Shown here: positions 6,780 to 15,400 of the stretch, piece by piece
Position numbering within the stretch: the stretch's first letter is position 1
Layout: each line of letters starts with the position of its first letter
DNA from: Oscillospiraceae bacterium
Lineage (GTDB): Bacteria; Bacillota; Clostridia; Oscillospirales; Ruminococcaceae
Assembly: GCA_018380115.1 (NCBI GenBank)
Contig: JAGZUF010000020.1
Location: 1-45,603, forward strand
Direction: 5' to 3'
Length of the DNA: 45,603 nucleotides
Notes under the pieces: generated by a model
Told to the model about the DNA's origin: nothing
What the model saw: the letters and a program-made list of their open reading frames with translations, nothing else
Databases searched by the model: none
Made by a program: the position numbers and the translations under genes

Positions 6780-9158
6780 TTAGCTGCGCAGGGCTACGCC
6801 CATTGCCGCCAGCGCGCCCAGCACCTTGGCCACGGTGGCTTCGGCCTCCTCGTCCGTCAGGGTGCGGTCTGGCGCGCGGAGAACAAGGTTATAGGCAAGG
6901 CTCTTTTTGCCCTCGCCCACTTTCTCACCGGTGTACACATCGAACAGGGCAAGGCTTTCCAGCACATCGCCTGCCGCGGTGCGTATGGCCTCGGCAACGT
7001 CCGCCGCGGGCACGCCCGTTTCCATCACAAGGGCAAGGTCGCGCGTGACGGCCGGGTGCTTTGGCAGCGGGCGGAACACAGGCGTGCCGCCGCGGTGGGC
7101 GAACAGAACGTCCATATCCAGCTCTGCCGCGGCCACGCGCGGCTTCACGCCGTAGTTGGCCGCCGTTTCGGGGTGTAGCTCGCCAATGGTGCCCAGCCTG
7201 TCTTCCCCAAGATAGATATCCGCGCAGCGCCCCGGGTGGAAGGTGGCGCCCTGGGTGTTGGCTACAAAGCGAGGAGCGGGCGTTCTGGCCGCCGCGCACA
7301 CAGCCTCCACCACGCCCTTCAGGGCAAGAATATCCCACGCGGGGCCGTAGGCGGCCATCACCACGGTTTCCACCTCGCGGGGCAGTTCGTCCGGCCCGCC
7401 CTGCGGCAGATATATGGTGGCGTCCTCAAATACGGCGCACTCGGCGGCGCGCGCGTTGTAGTTGCGCGCCACGATGTCCATAATGCTGGGCAGGGCTGTG
7501 GTGCGCATTACGCTGGTGTCTTCGCCCAGCGGGTTTGCAATCACCACAGGGCTGCGCAGCGGGCTCTGCGCCGGCAGGCGGATGGCGTCAAACGCCTTTC
7601 GGCTGTAAAAAGAGAAGCTTTCGGTCTCGTACAGGCCGTAGCCTACCAGCCAGTCCAGCACGTTCTCGCGGAAGGTTTGGCGCGGCGTAGGCCGGGCCGA
7701 TGCCACGCCCTGCATGATGGTGGAGGGCATTTTGTTGTACCCCACAAAGCGGGCCACCTCCTCGGCAAGGTCGCAGTCGCGCTCTACATCCCAGCGGAAC
7801 GAAGGCACAATCACATCGCCTCCGTCCAGCTCAAAGCCAAGCGGAAGCAGGATGCCCGCCATCTCTTCGCGCGAGAGCTGCGTGCCCAGCAGGCGGTTGA
7901 CAGCCTGAGGCCGCAGGGGCACGCGGCGCTCTTCGCGCCGGTGGGGCCACACGTCCACCACGCCGTCCACCACGTCGCCCGCGTCCAGAAGCTGCACCAG
8001 CTCCAGCGCGCGCTGCAGACAGCGCAGGCAGCCGTTCGGGTCCAGCCCTTTTTCATACCGGCCCGACGCCTCGGTGCGCATGCCCAGCTTTTTGGCCGTG
8101 GTGCGCACGGACGGGCCGTAGAACATGGCGCTTTCGAAAATGACGCTGGTGGTGTCTTCATATACGCCGGAAAACTCGCCGCCCATCACACCCGCCACGG
8201 CAATGGGGCCCTTTTCGTCCGCTATCACCAGCATTTCTTCGCTCAGGGTGCGCTGCACGCCGTCCAGCGTTTCGATTTCTTCGCCGGCCTTTGCGTTGCG
8301 CACGGTGATGTGGCCGCCGTTCACATACTTGGAATCAAAGCAGTGCATGGGCTGGCCGTATTCCAGCATCACATAGTTTGTGATATCCACAAGGTTGTTG
8401 ATGGGGCGCACGCCGCACAGGCGCAGGCGCTCGCGCATCCAGCGGGGCGAGGGCTTCACGCGCACATTTTCCACCACGGCGCCCACATAGCGGTAGCAAA
8501 GCTGCGGGTTTTCAATATCTACGCGCAGCTTTTCGGCTGCGCTGCCGTGGCCGGGCTTCACCTGAGGCACATGGTCGCGGAAGGGCACGCCGAAGGTGGC
8601 CGCCGCCTCGCGCCCAAGGCCGCGCACGGAAAGGCAGTCCGGCCGGTTGGGGGTTATCTCAAATTCCACGCTCACGTCGTCCAGCCCCAGCACGGGCGCG
8701 ATGGGCGCGCCCAGGGGCGCGGGCTCGTCCAGCACCATAATGCCGTCCTCGCGCTGGCCGGGGAAATCATGCAGGGTAAGGCCCAGCTCGCCTATGGAGC
8801 ACATCATGCCGTCCGACTCCACGCCGCGCAGCAGGCCGCGGCGTATCTCTTTGCCGCCGGGCAGGCGGCCGCCGTGGCGCGCCACAGGCACATAGTCGCC
8901 GGGCTTCAGGTTCGCGGCGCTTGTCACGATTTGAATGTCCTTCTCCTCGCCCACATTTATCCGGCACACAAACAGGCTGTCGGCGTCCGGGTGCTTTTCT
9001 ATATGCTCCACGCGGCCCACCACCACGTTTTCAATGGCGTCGGCCTCGCAGCTGTATGTCTCCACCTTCGAGCCGGACATCGTCATGCGCTCGGCAAATT
9101 CGTGGGGCGTGCAGGTGAAGGCGGCAAACTCTTTCGCCCATTTCAATGGCATTTTCAT
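6780..9158 (-). CDS. pheT: Phenylalanyl-tRNA synthetase beta subunit
   Basis: The beta subunit of the alpha2-beta2 class II synthetase carries editing and tRNA-binding modules. The 792-aa product matches normal bacterial length. An N-terminal EMAP/tRNA-binding domain (about residues 40-150, VVGRVEHIEKHPDADSLFVC) is followed by the B3/B4 editing domain (around ITPNRPDCLSVRGLGREAAA and the GVMGG segment). Next come the B5 domain, the catalytic-like core, and the C-terminal ferredoxin-fold anticodon-binding domain (FRPLPKHPAVTRDLALVM). ATG 9158 has AAGGGGG 9 nt upstream. It follows pheS by 14 nt and is expressed from the T-box-controlled transcript. Confidence 0.98.
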   Translation of the reverse strand: MKMPLKWAKEFAAFTCTPHEFAERMTMSGSKVETYSCEADAIENVVVGRVEHIEKHPDADSLFVCRINVGEEKDIQIVTSAANLKPGDYVPVARHGGRLPGGKEIRRGLLRGVESDGMMCSIGELGLTLHDFPGQREDGIMVLDEPAPLGAPIAPVLGLDDVSVEFEITPNRPDCLSVRGLGREAAATFGVPFRDHVPQVKPGHGSAAEKLRVDIENPQLCYRYVGAVVENVRVKPSPRWMRERLRLCGVRPINNLVDITNYVMLEYGQPMHCFDSKYVNGGHITVRNAKAGEEIETLDGVQRTLSEEMLVIADEKGPIAVAGVMGGEFSGVYEDTTSVIFESAMFYGPSVRTTAKKLGMRTEASGRYEKGLDPNGCLRCLQRALELVQLLDAGDVVDGVVDVWPHRREERRVPLRPQAVNRLLGTQLSREEMAGILLPLGFELDGGDVIVPSFRWDVERDCDLAEEVARFVGYNKMPSTIMQGVASARPTPRQTFRENVLDWLVGYGLYETESFSFYSRKAFDAIRLPAQSPLRSPVVIANPLGEDTSVMRTTALPSIMDIVARNYNARAAECAVFEDATIYLPQGGPDELPREVETVVMAAYGPAWDILALKGVVEAVCAAARTPAPRFVANTQGATFHPGRCADIYLGEDRLGTIGELHPETAANYGVKPRVAAAELDMDVLFAHRGGTPVFRPLPKHPAVTRDLALVMETGVPAADVAEAIRTAAGDVLESLALFDVYTGEKVGEGKKSLAYNLVLRAPDRTLTDEEAEATVAKVLGALAAMGVALRS

Positions 9159-9172
9159 CGTTTCATTCCCCC

Positions 9173-10192
9173 TTAGAATTGCTTCAAAAAGCGCAGGTCG
9201 TTTTCATACAAAAGGCGCATGTCGTCAATGCCGTAGCGCATCATCACAATGCGCTCCAGCCCCACGCCGAAGGCAAAGCCGGAATACACCTCCGGGTCGA
9301 TGCCGCAGTTTTCCAGCACCTTGGGGTGCACCATGCCGCAGCCCAGTATCTCTATCCAGCCTTCGCCCTTGCACAGGCTGCACCCCTTGCCGCCGCATTT
9401 GAAGCAGCTCATGTCCATCTCGGCAGAGGGCTCGGTATACGGGAAGTGGTGCGGGCGGAAGCGCACGCGCGTATCGGGCCCGTACAGCTTTTTGATGAAC
9501 ATCTCCAGCGTGCCCTTCAAATCGCTGAACGTGATGTTTTTATCCACCACAAGGCCCTCTATCTGGTGGAAAATAGGGCTGTGGGTGGCGTCCACCGCGT
9601 CCGAGCGGTACACGCGCCCGGGGCAGATGATGCGGATGGGCGGGGCCTGCTTTTCCATGGTGCGTATCTGCATGGGGCTTGTCTGCGTGCGCAGCAGCAC
9701 GTTTTCCGTGATATAGAAGGTGTCCTGCGTGTCGCGCGCGGGGTGGCTTTTGGGCATGTTCAGCATTTCGAAGTTGTAGTGGTCCAGCTCTACCTCCGGG
9801 CCGCTTACCACGTCGAAGCCCATGCCCAGGAATATCTCCTTCAGCTCGCCCAGCACCAGCTCAAACGGGTGGCGCCTGCCCTGCGCGGGGCGGCGGCCGG
9901 GCAGCGTCATGTCCATGGCCTCTGCGGCCAGGCGCTGCGCCAGTACGGCGTCTGAAAGCTGCTTTGTGCGCGCGGCAATGTCTGCCGTAATGGCCTCGCG
10001 CACCTCATTTGCAAGGGCGCCTATCACCGGGCGCTCTTCGGCAGAAAGCCTGCCCATCTGCTTTAGAATGGCCGTCACTTCGCCTTTTTTGCCCAAAAAG
10101 CGCACGCGCAGCTCTTCCACTTCGGCGGCGCTGGCGGCTTTGGCAATCAGCTCGTCTGCCGTGGCCTTGATGTGTTCCAATGCCTGTTTCAA
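9173..10192 (-). CDS. pheS: Phenylalanyl-tRNA synthetase alpha subunit
   Basis: Catalytic alpha subunit that activates phenylalanine and charges tRNA-Phe. The N-terminal coiled coil is followed by the class II core: motif 1 near GRRHPFELVLGELKEIF, motif 2 near RIICPGRVYRSDAVDATHSP, and motif 3 with AFGVGLERIVMMRYGIDD. I start it at TTG 10192 (LKQALEHIKATADEL), 8 nt after AAGGAG, giving 339 aa, the family norm. The open frame continues upstream to 10312, but that part is T-box terminator sequence. So translation starts with a non-AUG codon directly after the attenuator. Confidence 0.96.
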   Translation of the reverse strand: MKQALEHIKATADELIAKAASAAEVEELRVRFLGKKGEVTAILKQMGRLSAEERPVIGALANEVREAITADIAARTKQLSDAVLAQRLAAEAMDMTLPGRRPAQGRRHPFELVLGELKEIFLGMGFDVVSGPEVELDHYNFEMLNMPKSHPARDTQDTFYITENVLLRTQTSPMQIRTMEKQAPPIRIICPGRVYRSDAVDATHSPIFHQIEGLVVDKNITFSDLKGTLEMFIKKLYGPDTRVRFRPHHFPYTEPSAEMDMSCFKCGGKGCSLCKGEGWIEILGCGMVHPKVLENCGIDPEVYSGFAFGVGLERIVMMRYGIDDMRLLYENDLRFLKQF

Positions 10193-10220
10193 CAAAACCT
10201 CTCCTTTTCTTTCCGGGACG

Positions 10221-10492
10221 AAAAAAGGCTTCGCCCCTGTGTTCTCAGGGACGAAGCCTGTGCGTTCCACAATGCTCCGCGGTACCACCCACGTTTTTGC
10301 TTCCAAGAGCAAACACTCTTTGCTTCTGTAACGGGAAGGGCCCGTCCGCGCCTACCAGCAAACGCCTTCAGCCCGGCCGCTCGAAAGTGAACTTCCGCCC
10401 GGCACACCTGCAAAGCGCTTTCAGCCCATGGCGCTTTTCTCTTTTGCGCAGATGCTTCGCCGCGCGTACTCTCTTTGTCGCCGCGTTTTCTG
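10221..10492 (-). promoter_or_regulatory. T-box riboswitch, tRNA-Phe specific
   Basis: The leader carries the T-box core GGGTGGTACCGCGG (about 10276-10289), where the acceptor end of uncharged tRNA pairs to form the antiterminator. The competing terminator is GGCTTCGTCCC/GGGGCGAAGCC plus TTTTTT (10221-10259). Stem I holds an AGAGTA motif near its base and a putative specifier TTC (10389-10391) within GAAGTTCACTTTC, matching phenylalanine. In this family, low Phe-tRNA charging stabilises the antiterminator and turns on pheST. Confidence 0.95.
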
Positions 10493-10498
10493 CCTGTT

Positions 10499-10527
10499 AT
10501 TATACAACGCGGCCGGGCCGTTTGCAA
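10499..10527 (-). promoter_or_regulatory. pheST promoter
   Basis: On the minus strand TTGCAA (10522-10527), a 17-bp spacer and a perfect TATAAT (10499-10504) place the transcription start just before the T-box stem I. Confidence 0.85.
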
Positions 10528-11046
10528 GGGGCGTTTTGAAAAAGGGCTATTTCCTGCGTTTGCCGGTTTCTTTTTTGCCGGGGAATGGAAACTTTGCGTG
10601 CGGGAATAACGTGAAAATGTTTCGGAGCTTACCCTATATCAGGGCGAACAAACTTTGGATGAAGCCATGCAGAAAGCATAGAATTATGTTTTTGAAGGCC
10701 GCATAAAAAACACGTGCTGAATAAAAGAAAGGACACTTTTTGTTCCAATAAACCTATTATGTTTCGCCTATTATGTTTCTGTTTTCCGTCCGGCATGGTG
10801 GGCGCCGTGCCGGAAATACCGCTGCTTTCAAATGAAAATTTTCAGGCAGCACGCCGCAGGAGGGCCGGGCGGTAAATGCCGGGAAAAACTTCTGTGAACG
10901 AAATGCAAACTTCTGTGCCGCCCATGGCTTTTTCTGCGCGCGGGGGGTATAATGGAACTGCCGGGGCGCCTTTTCGGCGCGGCGGCATGCTTTGAAAAAC
11001 GGTGCGCGCAGGGACAGGCGCATGCCGGAAAGGGCGGGACGGCGCG
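10528..11046. other. Intergenic region with a possible decayed coding fragment
   Basis: About 520 bp separate the divergent pheST promoter and acpS. The plus-strand stretch 10613-10720 reads like a short protein tail (LTLYQGEQTLDEAMQKA, an in-frame TAG at 10679, then NYVFEGRIKNTC and a stop). This could be a gene remnant. The rest holds T-rich and low-complexity sequence without a recognised element. Open frames on the minus strand here are shadows. Confidence 0.35.
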
Positions 11047-11457
11047 ATGATATACGGCATTGGCGTGGACACAGCCAGCGCGGCGCGGCTGGAAAAAAGC
11101 ATAGCCAGCGCGCACTTTGTGCAGCGCGTGTTTGGCCCCGAAGAGCGCGCGCTGCTGCAAAGCCGCGGCCCTTTGCACCGCGCCCAAACGGCGGCGGCGA
11201 ACTTTGCCGCAAAAGAGGCGCTGGCAAAGGCGCTGGGCACGGGGCTTTCGGGCTTTGTGTGGGTGCAGGCGCAGGCCCTGCGCGCGCAAAGCGGCGCGCC
11301 CTATTTTGCGTTTTCGGGCCAGCTTGCCGGGGTTATGCGGCAAAAGGGCCTTACGGCGCACCTTTCCCTCACGCACGAGGGCGGCTTTGCCACGGCTTTT
11401 GTGGTGCTGGAGCAGGCGGCCCGGCCCGCCGCACACACAATGGAGGAAACAGAATGA
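11047..11457 (+). CDS. acpS: Holo-[acyl-carrier-protein] synthase
   Basis: AcpS transfers 4'-phosphopantetheine from CoA to the serine of acyl carrier protein in fatty-acid synthesis. The 136-aa product has the hallmark opening IYGIGVDTASAARLE (metal-binding Asp at about residue 8) and the AAKEALAKALGTGL block (metal-binding Glu). The substrate segment LSLTHEGGFATAFVV ends the core, with a short extra tail. ATG 11047 is preceded by GAAAGGGCGGG. It overlaps the next gene by 4 bp (ATGA), indicating translational coupling. Confidence 0.95.
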   Translation: MIYGIGVDTASAARLEKSIASAHFVQRVFGPEERALLQSRGPLHRAQTAAANFAAKEALAKALGTGLSGFVWVQAQALRAQSGAPYFAFSGQLAGVMRQKGLTAHLSLTHEGGFATAFVVLEQAARPAAHTMEETE

Positions 11458-12113
11458 TAACACCAGAGCAGATAAAACAGGATAGACAGATAAAAACGTA
11501 TATCGAGCGCGCGGACGACACCCTGCAGGCGCTTGGCTACACCGAGCACAGCTTTGCCCATGTGACGCGCGTGGCGCATTTTGCGCAGAAGATACTGGAA
11601 GAGCTTGGCTACGGCGAGCGCACCTGCCAGCTTGCCTGGATAGCGGGGTACATGCACGACATCGGCAACGTGATAAACCGCATCGACCATGCGCAAAGCG
11701 GCGCGGTGATGGCCTTCCGCATTCTGGACAAGCTTGGCATGGAGGCAAACGAGATAGCCACCATCTGTTCGGCCATCGGCAACCATGACGAGAGCACGGC
11801 TTTCCCGGTAAACGCCGTGGCTGCGGCGCTTATTCTGGCCGATAAAACAGACGTGCGCCGCACCCGCGTGCGCAACCGCGACAAAGCGTCCTTTGACATT
11901 CACGACAGGGTGAACTACGCTGTGGAAAAGGCCGCCACCACGCTGGATGCGCAGAAAAAGGCCGTGGTGCTCACCCTGACGCTGGATACAGAGATGAGCG
12001 CCGTGATGGATTATTTTGAAATATTTCTGGACCGCATGCTGCTGTGCCGCAAGGCGGCGGAAAAGCTGGGCCTTTCGTTCCGCCTTGTGGTGAACGGGCA
12101 GGCCGTGATGTAA
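11454..12113 (+). CDS. HD domain phosphohydrolase
   Basis: A 219-aa cytoplasmic HD-superfamily protein. Metal ligands are visible: His in SFAHVTRVAHFA, the His-Asp pair in GYMHDIGN (about residues 66-67), a His/Asp cluster in RIDHAQSGAVMA and GNHDES, and the distal Asp in ALILADKTD. That full set supports a phosphohydrolase, probably acting on a nucleotide or signalling phosphate, but the substrate cannot be read from sequence. GGAGGAAACAG precedes ATG 11454. The ATGA overlap with acpS links it to lipid or cofactor metabolism only by context. The terminator at 12131-12171 ends the unit. Confidence 0.85.
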   Translation: MITPEQIKQDRQIKTYIERADDTLQALGYTEHSFAHVTRVAHFAQKILEELGYGERTCQLAWIAGYMHDIGNVINRIDHAQSGAVMAFRILDKLGMEANEIATICSAIGNHDESTAFPVNAVAAALILADKTDVRRTRVRNRDKASFDIHDRVNYAVEKAATTLDAQKKAVVLTLTLDTEMSAVMDYFEIFLDRMLLCRKAAEKLGLSFRLVVNGQAVM

Positions 12114-12130
12114 AGCTGAAACCGAGTCAA

Positions 12131-12171
12131 AACGCCCCTGTGCCGGCCTGCCCGGCGCAGGGGCGTTTTTT
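12131..12171 (+). terminator. Terminator after acpS-HD operon
   Basis: CGCCCCTG(T)GCCGG and CCGGC(G)CAGGGGCG form a long stem and are followed by TTTTTTATT. Confidence 0.88.
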
Positions 12172-12184
12172 ATTGGTCAGCTTT

Positions 12185-12424
12185 TGCGAAACGGCACCCC
12201 CCGGCTGTGCCGGGGAGAGTAAGAGGGCCTTCGATGTCAGCTTCGAGCGAAGCAAGACGGTATTCAATACCCAAAAGATGTATCACGCGACGGGAAAAAA
12301 CCGTTTACGGGGGGCGGGGCAGGTGATGCAAAAGACGGAGCATTCAGCGCCTCTTGAGAGGCTTGCCGGCAGTATGCCCTTCCAGGGCTTACGCAAACCC
12401 CCGGCTTTGCCGGGGGGCCTGACT
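12185..12424 (+). repeat. ~240-bp interspersed intergenic repeat, copy R3
   Basis: A full-length copy closely matching R2. It opens TGCGAAACGG then CCCCCCGGCTGTGCCGGGG, continues GAGCGAAGC, GGTATTCAATAC, CCGTTTACGGGGGGCGGGG, AGGTGATGCA and CCTCTTGAGAGGCTTGCC, and closes with CCCCCGGCTTTGCCGGGGG and GCCTGAC. The outer GGTCAG (left) and CTGAC (right) are inverted. It sits between a terminator and the next promoter, so it does not disrupt a gene. Confidence 0.88.
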
Positions 12425-12491
12425 CACGCACAACAGAGCAGCCTGCACAAAAAAGATACCTCGAAACCGGCATATTTGACAATATTCCGTC

Positions 12492-12520
12492 TTGTGCGGG
12501 CCTGCGCGGTGTGGTATCCT
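12492..12520 (+). promoter_or_regulatory. Putative MATE gene promoter
   Basis: TTGTGC (12492-12497), a 17-bp spacer and TATCCT (12515-12520) lie 38 nt before the MATE gene. The -10 is a weak match. Confidence 0.35.
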
Positions 12521-12557
12521 TTTCTGCGTGTTAAAAACGGGTAAAGGGAGGGCCGCT

Positions 12558-13904
12558 ATGGAAAGCGCGCGCATCGACGCCTCCGGCAGGGCGCTGTTCC
12601 GGCTGAGCTGGCCGATTTTCATCGAGCTTATTCTTCAGCTTCTGGTGGGCAATATGGACCAGGTGCAGCTCAGCCATTTCAATGAAACGGCTGTGGCCGC
12701 CGTGGGCAATGCGAACCAGATTATCACAGTGGTCATTTTGCTGTTCAACGTCATCACGCTGGCGGCCATGATCCTCATCAGCCAGTACCGCGGCGCACAG
12801 GATATGAAAAGCGTGAACAGCATCTACGCGCTTTCCACCGCGCTGAACCTTGTGCTGGGCACGCTGCTGGCTGTGGGGCTTATCTGCCTGCGGGGGGCGC
12901 TGTTCCGCCTGATGCATGTGCCGCACGAGCTTTGGGCCGAGGCGGGCGCATACCTTGCCATCACGGCCGCGGCGCTGCCGTTTCAGGCACTGATGCTGAA
13001 CTTTTCCGCCTTTCTGCGCGCGGGCGCGCGCATGAAAAGCATCATGCTCATCACCGGCCTTGTAAACGTGTGCAACATTGCGGGCAACGCGGTGCTTATC
13101 AACGGCCTTGGGCCGCTGCCCCGGCTTGGCGCCGCGGGCGCGGCGCTGTCCTCCAGCATTTTCCGGGTGGCGGGCTTCCTTCTAATGTACTATGCGTTCC
13201 GCCAAAGCTTTCCCGAGGCCAGCGCCTCCTTCCGCCAGCTTCGCCCATTTCCGGGCGGGCTGATGCGCAGGCTTGTGTCTATTGGCCTGCCCAGCGGCGG
13301 CGAAAACCTGTCTTACCAGCTTTCCCAGATGAGCTGCCTTGTGTTCGTGAACATGATGGGCACCTATGTGGTCACCACGCGCATGTATGCCGTGATGTTT
13401 GCAAACTGCATTTTCATGCTTATCTCTGCCGTCAGCCAGGCGGGGCAGGTGCTTATCGGTTACCTTGTGGGCGCGCGCAACCTGGACGGCGCCTATGCCT
13501 GCGGCATGCGCATCCTGCGCGGCTTCTGCCCGGTGAACGTGGGCATCAGCCTGCTGATGTACCTTGCCGCGGGCCCTCTGTTCGGCCTGTTCACGCAGGA
13601 CGCGCGCGTTATTGCGCTGGGAAAGACGGTGATGCTCATCGAGGTGTTTCTTGAAATAGGCCGGGCGTTCAACATTGTGCTGGTGCGCGCCCTGCAGGCG
13701 GCAGGCGACGTAAGGTTCCCCGTGGCGGTGGGCATCGCCAGCCAGTGGGCCGTTGCGGTGGGGCTTGGCTATGTGCTGGGCGTGCGGCTGGGCATGGGCC
13801 TTGCGGGCATGTGGCTGGCCTTTGCCGTGGATGAAAACGTGCGCGCCGCGCTGTTTTTCATCCGCTGGAAAAGCGGGCGCTGGCGCACGATAAAAACCGT
13901 GTGA
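12558..13904 (+). CDS. MATE family efflux transporter
   Basis: Polytopic membrane protein of 448 aa, typical for the MATE family of about 12 transmembrane segments, which export cationic drugs or metabolites with Na+ or H+. Family features are the amphipathic opening followed by WPIFIELILQLLVGNMDQVQL, internal two-fold symmetry, and the second-half motif around SIGLPSGGENLSYQLSQ. AAAGGGAGG precedes ATG 12558. It is flanked by the R3 repeat and a strong terminator, so it is probably monocistronic. The substrate cannot be predicted, and no dedicated regulator adjoins it; the YtrA-type gene downstream has its own promoter. Confidence 0.92.
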   Translation: MESARIDASGRALFRLSWPIFIELILQLLVGNMDQVQLSHFNETAVAAVGNANQIITVVILLFNVITLAAMILISQYRGAQDMKSVNSIYALSTALNLVLGTLLAVGLICLRGALFRLMHVPHELWAEAGAYLAITAAALPFQALMLNFSAFLRAGARMKSIMLITGLVNVCNIAGNAVLINGLGPLPRLGAAGAALSSSIFRVAGFLLMYYAFRQSFPEASASFRQLRPFPGGLMRRLVSIGLPSGGENLSYQLSQMSCLVFVNMMGTYVVTTRMYAVMFANCIFMLISAVSQAGQVLIGYLVGARNLDGAYACGMRILRGFCPVNVGISLLMYLAAGPLFGLFTQDARVIALGKTVMLIEVFLEIGRAFNIVLVRALQAAGDVRFPVAVGIASQWAVAVGLGYVLGVRLGMGLAGMWLAFAVDENVRAALFFIRWKSGRWRTIKTV

Positions 13905-13964
13905 AAACAGAAAACCGCGGCAGGGCGGGGGAACGGCCGCTTCCCCCTGCCCGGCCTGCGAAAA

Positions 13965-13994
13965 GGGCTTTCGGAAAAATTTTTCCGAAAGCCC
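13965..13994 (+). terminator. Terminator after MATE gene
   Basis: A perfect 15+15 inverted repeat has arms GGGCTTTCGGAAAAA and TTTTTCCGAAAGCCC. Its 3' end touches the -35 box of the next promoter. Confidence 0.75.
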
Positions 13995-14038
13995 TTGACT
14001 TTTGTCTTGATTAGCTATATAGTTAGTTACACAAGTAA
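13995..14038 (+). promoter_or_regulatory. Promoter and putative operator of the ytrA-type operon
   Basis: TTGACT (13995-14000), a 17-bp spacer and TATAGT (14018-14023) make a good promoter. The palindrome CTATATAG with flanking TA.../...TA (about 14012-14025) covers the -10. A second inverted element, TTAC-ACAA-GTAA, lies at 14027-14038. Both are candidates for autoregulation by the GntR protein. Confidence 0.65.
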
Positions 14039-14114
14039 TGAACCAATAAACGTGGGCGCAAAAAGCGAAAGAGACCGGACCGATCTTATATCTCTGAAAA
14101 AGGAGGCGCAGACA

Positions 14115-14501
14115 TTGACAGGAAATTTCAGCGACGGCACATCTATTTACCTTCAAATCGCAGAAATGCTGGAAAATGACATCCTGCGCGGCGTGCTGGA
14201 GGAAGAGGGCCAGGCCCCCAGCACGAACGAGCTGGCCCGCGCGTACAGCATCAACCCCGCCACTGCGGCAAAGGGCATCAACCTGCTGGTGGACGAGGGC
14301 ATTTTGTACAAGCGGCGCGGCATTGGGATGTTTGTTGCAAAAGGAGGGCGGCAGCGCATTATGCAGAAACGGAAAGACGCATTTTTCGAAACCTACGTCA
14401 AGCGCCTTGTGCGCGAAGCAAGGGCGCTTGGCATCACACGCGAAGAACTGGCTGCCATGCTGGCAAAAGCGGGCGGCGAAAAGGGAGGAAACGCAGAATG
14501 A
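14115..14501 (+). CDS. GntR family regulator, YtrA type
   Basis: A 128-aa transcription factor: a winged helix (about residues 8-75, IYLQIAEMLENDILRG, then STNELARAYSINPATAAKGI) with only a short C-terminal helical dimerisation segment, as in the YtrA subfamily. In that family the regulator represses its own ABC-exporter operon. TTG 14115 is chosen because AGGAGG ends 8 nt upstream; the frame extends to 13995, but that part covers the promoter. Its stop overlaps the start of the ATPase gene by 4 bp. The inducing signal is unknown; cell-wall-active compounds are typical for relatives. Confidence 0.88.
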   Translation: MTGNFSDGTSIYLQIAEMLENDILRGVLEEEGQAPSTNELARAYSINPATAAKGINLLVDEGILYKRRGIGMFVAKGGRQRIMQKRKDAFFETYVKRLVREARALGITREELAAMLAKAGGEKGGNAE

Positions 14502-15400
14502 ACAAAGTACTGAGTGCGCAGCACATCACCAAAAGCTATGGAAAAAAACAGGTGCTGCACGATGTGAGCATCGACATAGAGCCCGGCGTCATCTATGGGC
14601 TGATAGGCCGCAACGGCGCGGGAAAAACCACGCTGCTCAGCATTCTTACGGCACAGAACACCTGGGATGCAGGCACCGTCACCTACGGCGGCGCACCCGT
14701 GTGGGAAAATGCGGCGGCCCTGGCGGACATCTGCTTTTCGCGCGAGCTTTCGCCCGTGATGATGTTTGGCGAAAACACCTATAAGGTGCGCGATTACCTG
14801 AAGGCCGCGGCCACCTATTACCCCCATTGGGACGAAGCCTACGCGCAGAGGCTGGTTCAGCGCTTCGGGCTGGAGACGAAAAAGCGCGTTTCAAAGCTCT
14901 CCAAGGGTATGCTGAGCATGGTCACCATCATCCTGGCGCTGGCCTCGCGCGCGCCCGTCACCATTCTGGATGAGCCCGTGGCCGGGCTGGACGTGGTGGC
15001 CCGCGAAGATTTTTACAAGCTGCTTTTGGAGGATTACACCGAGACAGGCCGCACGTTCATCATCTCTACCCATATCATCGAAGAGGCGGCCAACGTGTTT
15101 GAAAAGGTCATCATCATGAAGGAAGGCGCCATTGCCGAGGTAGCCGAAACCGAGAGCTTTGTGGGCTCGTTCAGCTTTGTGACGGGTAAGGATGAAGACG
15201 TGGCTGCCCTGTGCGCGCGGCTGGGCGCTTCGAAGGTGTTGCATACAGAGCATTTCGGTCGGCAGACAGGCGCGGCCCTGCGCGTGCCGCCCAGGCAGGC
15301 GCAGGCAGCGGCGGAAGGGCGCGATGTGGATGTTTCGCCTGTGAACCTGCAAAAGGCCTTTGTGTATCTGGCCGGTGAAAAGGAGGATGCGCCATGCTGA
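14498..15400 (+). CDS. ABC transporter ATP-binding protein
   Basis: A 300-aa cytoplasmic nucleotide-binding subunit of an export-type ABC transporter. Walker A is GRNGAGKTT (about residue 38). The signature is the degenerate KLSKGMLSM in place of LSGGQ, typical of YtrB-like ATPases. Walker B with its Glu is VTILDEP, and the switch His lies in ISTHIIEE. The last ~85 residues form an accessory domain. ATG 14498 overlaps the regulator stop (ATGA), and its end overlaps the first permease by 7 nt, so the four genes 14115-16828 form one translationally linked operon. Confidence 0.93.
   Translation: MNKVLSAQHITKSYGKKQVLHDVSIDIEPGVIYGLIGRNGAGKTTLLSILTAQNTWDAGTVTYGGAPVWENAAALADICFSRELSPVMMFGENTYKVRDYLKAAATYYPHWDEAYAQRLVQRFGLETKKRVSKLSKGMLSMVTIILALASRAPVTILDEPVAGLDVVAREDFYKLLLEDYTETGRTFIISTHIIEEAANVFEKVIIMKEGAIAEVAETESFVGSFSFVTGKDEDVAALCARLGASKVLHTEHFGRQTGAALRVPPRQAQAAAEGRDVDVSPVNLQKAFVYLAGEKEDAPC

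Noticed and set aside
7236..9176. 646-codon open frame antisense to pheT
   Set aside because: It is a shadow of pheT: His/Ala/Gly-rich translation without motifs or a ribosome site, in GC-rich DNA where the opposite strand stays open by codon bias.
9173..10312. Longer pheS with an extra 40-residue N-terminus
   Set aside because: The extension is T-box terminator sequence; the TTG start at 10192 has a proper ribosome site and gives the normal family length.
12477..12482. Perfect TTGACA before the MATE gene
   Set aside because: No -10 lies at 16-18 bp; the sequence there is GC-rich. A weaker pair at 12492-12520 is preferred.
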